Positions 61,036 through 64,000 of a stretch of DNA of 64,000 nucleotides are shown piece after piece. Numbering within the stretch: position 1 is the first letter of the stretch; each line of letters starts with the position of its first letter. The notes beneath the pieces are model-generated. The model was not told the origin of the DNA, did no database searches, and saw only the letters and a list, made by a program, of their open reading frames with translations. The stretch is from JACPDH01 sp041671505 (GTDB lineage: Bacteria > Acidobacteriota > Thermoanaerobaculia > Gp7-AA8), in contig JBAZBK010000025.1 of the NCBI GenBank assembly GCA_041671505.1, positions 23,745 to 87,744 of the forward strand, written 5' to 3'. The position numbers were made by a program, and so were the translations under genes.

Positions 61036-63552
61036 ATGGACGAACGAAAGGCATTTCCCAATCCGCTGGATCATCCGCCCGCCAGACGGTCCTTCCCGCT
61101 TCCCACTCTTCACGAGCTCGACGTGCCTTCGCTCGTCGATTCGTGGGCCCACCGGATGTACTACTCGGTCGGCAAGGACGAGTTCACCGCCACGTCGTGG
61201 GATGTCTACAAGGCGCTCGCGCTGAGCATCCGTGACCGGTTGATGGAGCGCTGGTTCCGGACACAGAGCGACTACTACGAGAACGACGTCAAGCGGGTCT
61301 ACTACCTGTCGCTCGAGTTCCTGATGGGGCGCTCGCTGCTCAACAACATCCTCAACCTCGGCGCCTACACGAAGTACAGCCTCGCACTCGAGCAGGTCGG
61401 CTACCGCCTCGAGCATCTCGAGGAGTACGAGCGCGACGCGGGTCTCGGCAACGGCGGCCTCGGCAGGCTCGCCGCCTGCTTCCTCGAGTCGGCCGCGACG
61501 ATCGGCCTTCCCTTCTACGGCTACGGCATCCGCTACGAGTACGGCATCTTCAATCAGAAGATCGTCGATGGCCACCAGGTCGAGGCGCCCGACAACTGGC
61601 TCCGCAACGGCAACCCGTGGGAGGTGGCCCGCAACGACGCCCTCTTCCCGGTGAAGTTCTTCGGCCGGATCGACCACTACAAGGATGAAGAGGGGCTCGA
61701 CCGCATTCGCTGGGCCGACACGCAGGACGTCTACGCCATGGCGTTCGACACGCCGATCCTCGGCTACAAGAACGAGGTGGTGAACTCGCTCCGGCTCTGG
61801 GCCGCGAAGTCGAGCCGCGAGTTCGACCTGTCGCGCTTCAACACCGGCGACTACGTCCGCGCCGTCGAGGACAAGAACTACAGCGAGAACATCTCGAAGG
61901 TCCTCTACCCGCCCGACGACCAGTACGCCGGCAAAGAGCTCCGCCTCAAGCAGCAGTACTTCTTCTCGTCGGCGACGCTCCAGGACGTCATCCGCCGCTT
62001 CCTCAAGAAGAAGGGGCGCAAGTGGGACGAGCTCCCCGACAAGGTGGCGATCCAGCTCAACGACACGCACCCGGCCGTCGCGATCCCCGAGCTGATGCGC
62101 GTGCTCGTCGACGACCACCGGCTCGACTGGAGCTACGCCTGGGACCTGACTCAGTCGGTCTTCGGCTACACGAATCACACGGTCCTCCCCGAGGCGCTCG
62201 AGACGTGGCCGATGGAGTTCTTCGGGCGCCTGCTGCCGCGCCACCTGCAAATCATCGTCGAGATCGACCGGCGGCTCCGGGAGAACGTGAAGCTGCGCTA
62301 CCCAGGTGACGACGCGCGCGTCGAGCGGATGGCGATCCTCGACGACAAAAATCAGAAACTCAGGATGGCGAACCTCGCGATCACGGGGAGCCACGCGGTG
62401 AACGGCGTCGCGAAGCTGCACACCGATATCCTCCGCGAGACGACGTTCCGCGACTTCGAAGAGCTCTTCCCCGGGAGGATCAGCAACAAGACGAACGGCG
62501 TCACGCCGCGGCGCTGGCTCTTCAAGGCGAACGCGGGCCTTTCGGCGCTCATCACCGAGACGATCGGCACGACCTGGATCGCTCATCTCGAGCAGCTCGC
62601 CGAGCTCCAGAATTTCCTCGATGATTCGTCGCTGCGAGAGCGCTGGCGCGACGTGAAGCGCGCGAACAAGGTGGCGCTGGGCCACTGGTACAAACGGGTC
62701 CATGGCTTCGAGTTCGATCCCGACTCGATGTTCGACGTTCAGGTCAAGCGGATCCACGAATACAAGCGGCAGCTGCTCAACGTGCTGCACGTGATCGCGC
62801 TCTACCAGCGGATTCGCGACGGGTGGGAGCCCGCGACGCCGCGCACGGTGATGATCGGAGGGAAAGCCGCCCCGAGTTACACGGTCGCGAAGAGGATCAT
62901 CAACCTCGTGAACGTCGTCGGGAAGATCATCGCCGCCGACCCGAAGGTCTCGAAGCACCTCAGCCTCTTCTTCCTCCCCAACTACGGCGTCTCGTGCGCG
63001 GAGAAGATCTTCCCAGCCTGTGAGCTCTCCGAGCAGATCTCGACCGCCGGCATGGAGGCCTCGGGGACGGGAAACATGAAGGCGGCGCTCAACGGCGCGC
63101 TGACGATCGGAACGATGGACGGAGCGAACGTCGAGATCTGCGACGCGGTCGGCATCGAGAACATGTTCATCTTCGGCCACACCGCGCCGGAGATCGTCGA
63201 CCTGCGCCACCGCAACGCGCGCCCCGAGGAGTACATCAAGGCGAACCCGGAGCTCGACCGCGTCATCAAGGAGCTCGAATCGGGCGAGATCGAAAAGGCA
63301 AGCCCCGGCACCTTCCTGCCGATCGCGCAGATGCTCCGCGGCGACGACTACTACTTCCATTGCGCCGACTTCAATCTCTACGTCGCCTGCCAGGAGCGCG
63401 CGAGCGACACCTACAACGACGTGGAGCAGTGGACCCGGATGTCGATCCTCAACGTCGCGCGGATGGGGCGCTTCTCGAGCGACCGGACGCTGCACGAATA
63501 CGCCGAGGAGATCTGGAAGGTGAAGCCCATCCGTCCGAGGGGTGAAGGCTGA
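61036..63552 (+). CDS. glgP: Glycogen/alpha-glucan phosphorylase
   Basis: An 838-aa PLP enzyme (GT35) that releases glucose-1-phosphate from the non-reducing ends of alpha-1,4-glucans. It has full bacterial length. The PLP-binding Lys682 is in GTGNMKAALNGALTIGT. Other fingerprints are YYLSLEFLMGRSL, GLGNGGLGRLAACFLESAAT, the HPAVAIPELMRVLVD segment and VQVKRIHEYKRQLLN (here FDVQVKRIHEYKRQ). A tagaat hexamer ends only 11 bases before the ATG, so the mRNA may be nearly leaderless. The next small gene overlaps its TGA (TGATG at 63550). Confidence 0.97.
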   Translation: MDERKAFPNPLDHPPARRSFPLPTLHELDVPSLVDSWAHRMYYSVGKDEFTATSWDVYKALALSIRDRLMERWFRTQSDYYENDVKRVYYLSLEFLMGRSLLNNILNLGAYTKYSLALEQVGYRLEHLEEYERDAGLGNGGLGRLAACFLESAATIGLPFYGYGIRYEYGIFNQKIVDGHQVEAPDNWLRNGNPWEVARNDALFPVKFFGRIDHYKDEEGLDRIRWADTQDVYAMAFDTPILGYKNEVVNSLRLWAAKSSREFDLSRFNTGDYVRAVEDKNYSENISKVLYPPDDQYAGKELRLKQQYFFSSATLQDVIRRFLKKKGRKWDELPDKVAIQLNDTHPAVAIPELMRVLVDDHRLDWSYAWDLTQSVFGYTNHTVLPEALETWPMEFFGRLLPRHLQIIVEIDRRLRENVKLRYPGDDARVERMAILDDKNQKLRMANLAITGSHAVNGVAKLHTDILRETTFRDFEELFPGRISNKTNGVTPRRWLFKANAGLSALITETIGTTWIAHLEQLAELQNFLDDSSLRERWRDVKRANKVALGHWYKRVHGFEFDPDSMFDVQVKRIHEYKRQLLNVLHVIALYQRIRDGWEPATPRTVMIGGKAAPSYTVAKRIINLVNVVGKIIAADPKVSKHLSLFFLPNYGVSCAEKIFPACELSEQISTAGMEASGTGNMKAALNGALTIGTMDGANVEICDAVGIENMFIFGHTAPEIVDLRHRNARPEEYIKANPELDRVIKELESGEIEKASPGTFLPIAQMLRGDDYYFHCADFNLYVACQERASDTYNDVEQWTRMSILNVARMGRFSSDRTLHEYAEEIWKVKPIRPRGEG

Positions 63553-63737
63553 TGTCGTCGAAAGCGAGAAGGAAAGCGCGCGGAGAGAGCAGCCGCCCGT
63601 CGACGTTCTTCATCGTCGCGATCGCCGCGGCGCTCCTGCTGCTCGTCGTCGCGTTCGTCAGCTACGTCGCGCGGACGCCCGGGGCGAAGCCGAAGGAGAA
63701 GAAGACGGCGGTGGTGACGGTAGAGCGCGTGGCGTAG
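63552..63737 (+). CDS. Small single-pass membrane protein coupled to glgP
   Basis: A 61-aa protein with a basic N-terminus (SSKARRKARGESSRP), one transmembrane helix (about 19-41, FFIVAIAAALLLLVVAFVSY) and a Lys-rich tail. Its ATG overlaps the glgP stop (TGATG), indicating coupled translation. No family recognised. The last 263 bases of the window after it contain only palindromic GC-rich fragments and no gene. Confidence 0.65.
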   Translation: MSSKARRKARGESSRPSTFFIVAIAAALLLLVVAFVSYVARTPGAKPKEKKTAVVTVERVA

Positions 63738-64000
63738 GGGCTGAAACTCAGTTTTGGTTTTGCAGGGGCGACGCGATGCGTCGCCCGTTTCGTTTGCGGG
63801 CGCGTCCCGTCGCGCTGACGCGCTCCCGATCAGAATGCGCCGCTGCCGCGGCGCGAATGCAAACTCGCGCGTGACCCCGCGCTTACGGGCGTGTTGCCCA
63901 ACCGGTGTTTTCAGATCGAGGGCGTGGATTGAGTCGGGAGCCAGAGGCAAACTGGATCGAAAGTCGGCAGCGAGAGCGCGCGTTGAGCCCATGCGACCAG

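Noticed and set aside
63738..64000. A gene or RNA at the end of the window
   Set aside because: Only GC-rich palindromic fragments are present. A minus-strand frame here overlaps glgP and looks random.

Overview
The window is a gene-dense, high-GC (roughly 65%) stretch of bacterial chromosome with no phage, insertion-sequence, CRISPR, tRNA or rRNA signature that I could find. Several features point to Acidobacteriota, perhaps a Thermoanaerobaculia-like lineage: a Ser/Thr kinase fused to a TolB/WD40-like propeller, a tricorn-like S41 protease, a giant two-component-propeller histidine kinase, a Sec-type formate dehydrogenase and very repeat-rich intergenic DNA. This is inferred from gene style, since no marker gene is present.

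Layout. 0-8.6 kb: the start of larC, a MESH1-like HD hydrolase, a frameshifted small gene, an NHL-propeller protein, a tricorn-like protease and a small GIY-YIG protein. Four ~145-bp palindromic repeats lie here, and two near-identical copies bracket the GIY-YIG gene. 8.6-16.7 kb: kinase-propeller, ankyrin protein, dimethylargininase, a membrane protein, a DMT transporter and an esterase. 16.9-23.2 kb: ahcY with a structured leader, an aldo/keto reductase, an LPS-kinase-like/glycosidase-like fusion and a small ABM-type protein. 23.5-29.1 kb: a formate dehydrogenase locus. fdhA contains an in-frame TGA at the catalytic selenocysteine position, followed by a clear bacterial SECIS hairpin. A fused NuoE-NuoF subunit lies upstream, and a GNAT and a lipoprotein gene sit between the two. 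29.7-36 kb: TPR protein, type I asparaginase with a coupled small protein, and a 1236-aa propeller histidine kinase. 36.6-44.1 kb: three methyltransferases, a MOCOS-like class V aminotransferase, a DUF3788-like protein, a 59-aa membrane protein, an AHSA1-type protein and conserved hypotheticals. 44.1-47.7 kb: GAF/PAS/GGDEF/EAL protein with a PilZ protein (c-di-GMP module). 47.7-56.1 kb: alpha-2-macroglobulin and penicillin-binding protein 1C. 56.3-63.7 kb: MgtE, a membrane histidine kinase, divergent glycogen phosphorylase and a coupled 61-aa membrane protein.

Functional links. FdhA plus NuoEF should form an NAD-linked formate dehydrogenase or CO2 reductase, and the MOCOS-like protein and AhcY fit general cofactor and methyl metabolism. 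The A2M and PBP1C pair is the common periplasmic protease-trap and peptidoglycan-repair pairing. The GGDEF/EAL and PilZ genes form a signalling pair.

The non-coding DNA is unusual. Most long gaps hold quasi-palindromes built from short reiterated words, in several unrelated word families. Some run directly into stop codons. The heptamer GTTAGGC/GCCTAAC also recurs inside genes and seems to account for most of the rare TTA leucine codons.
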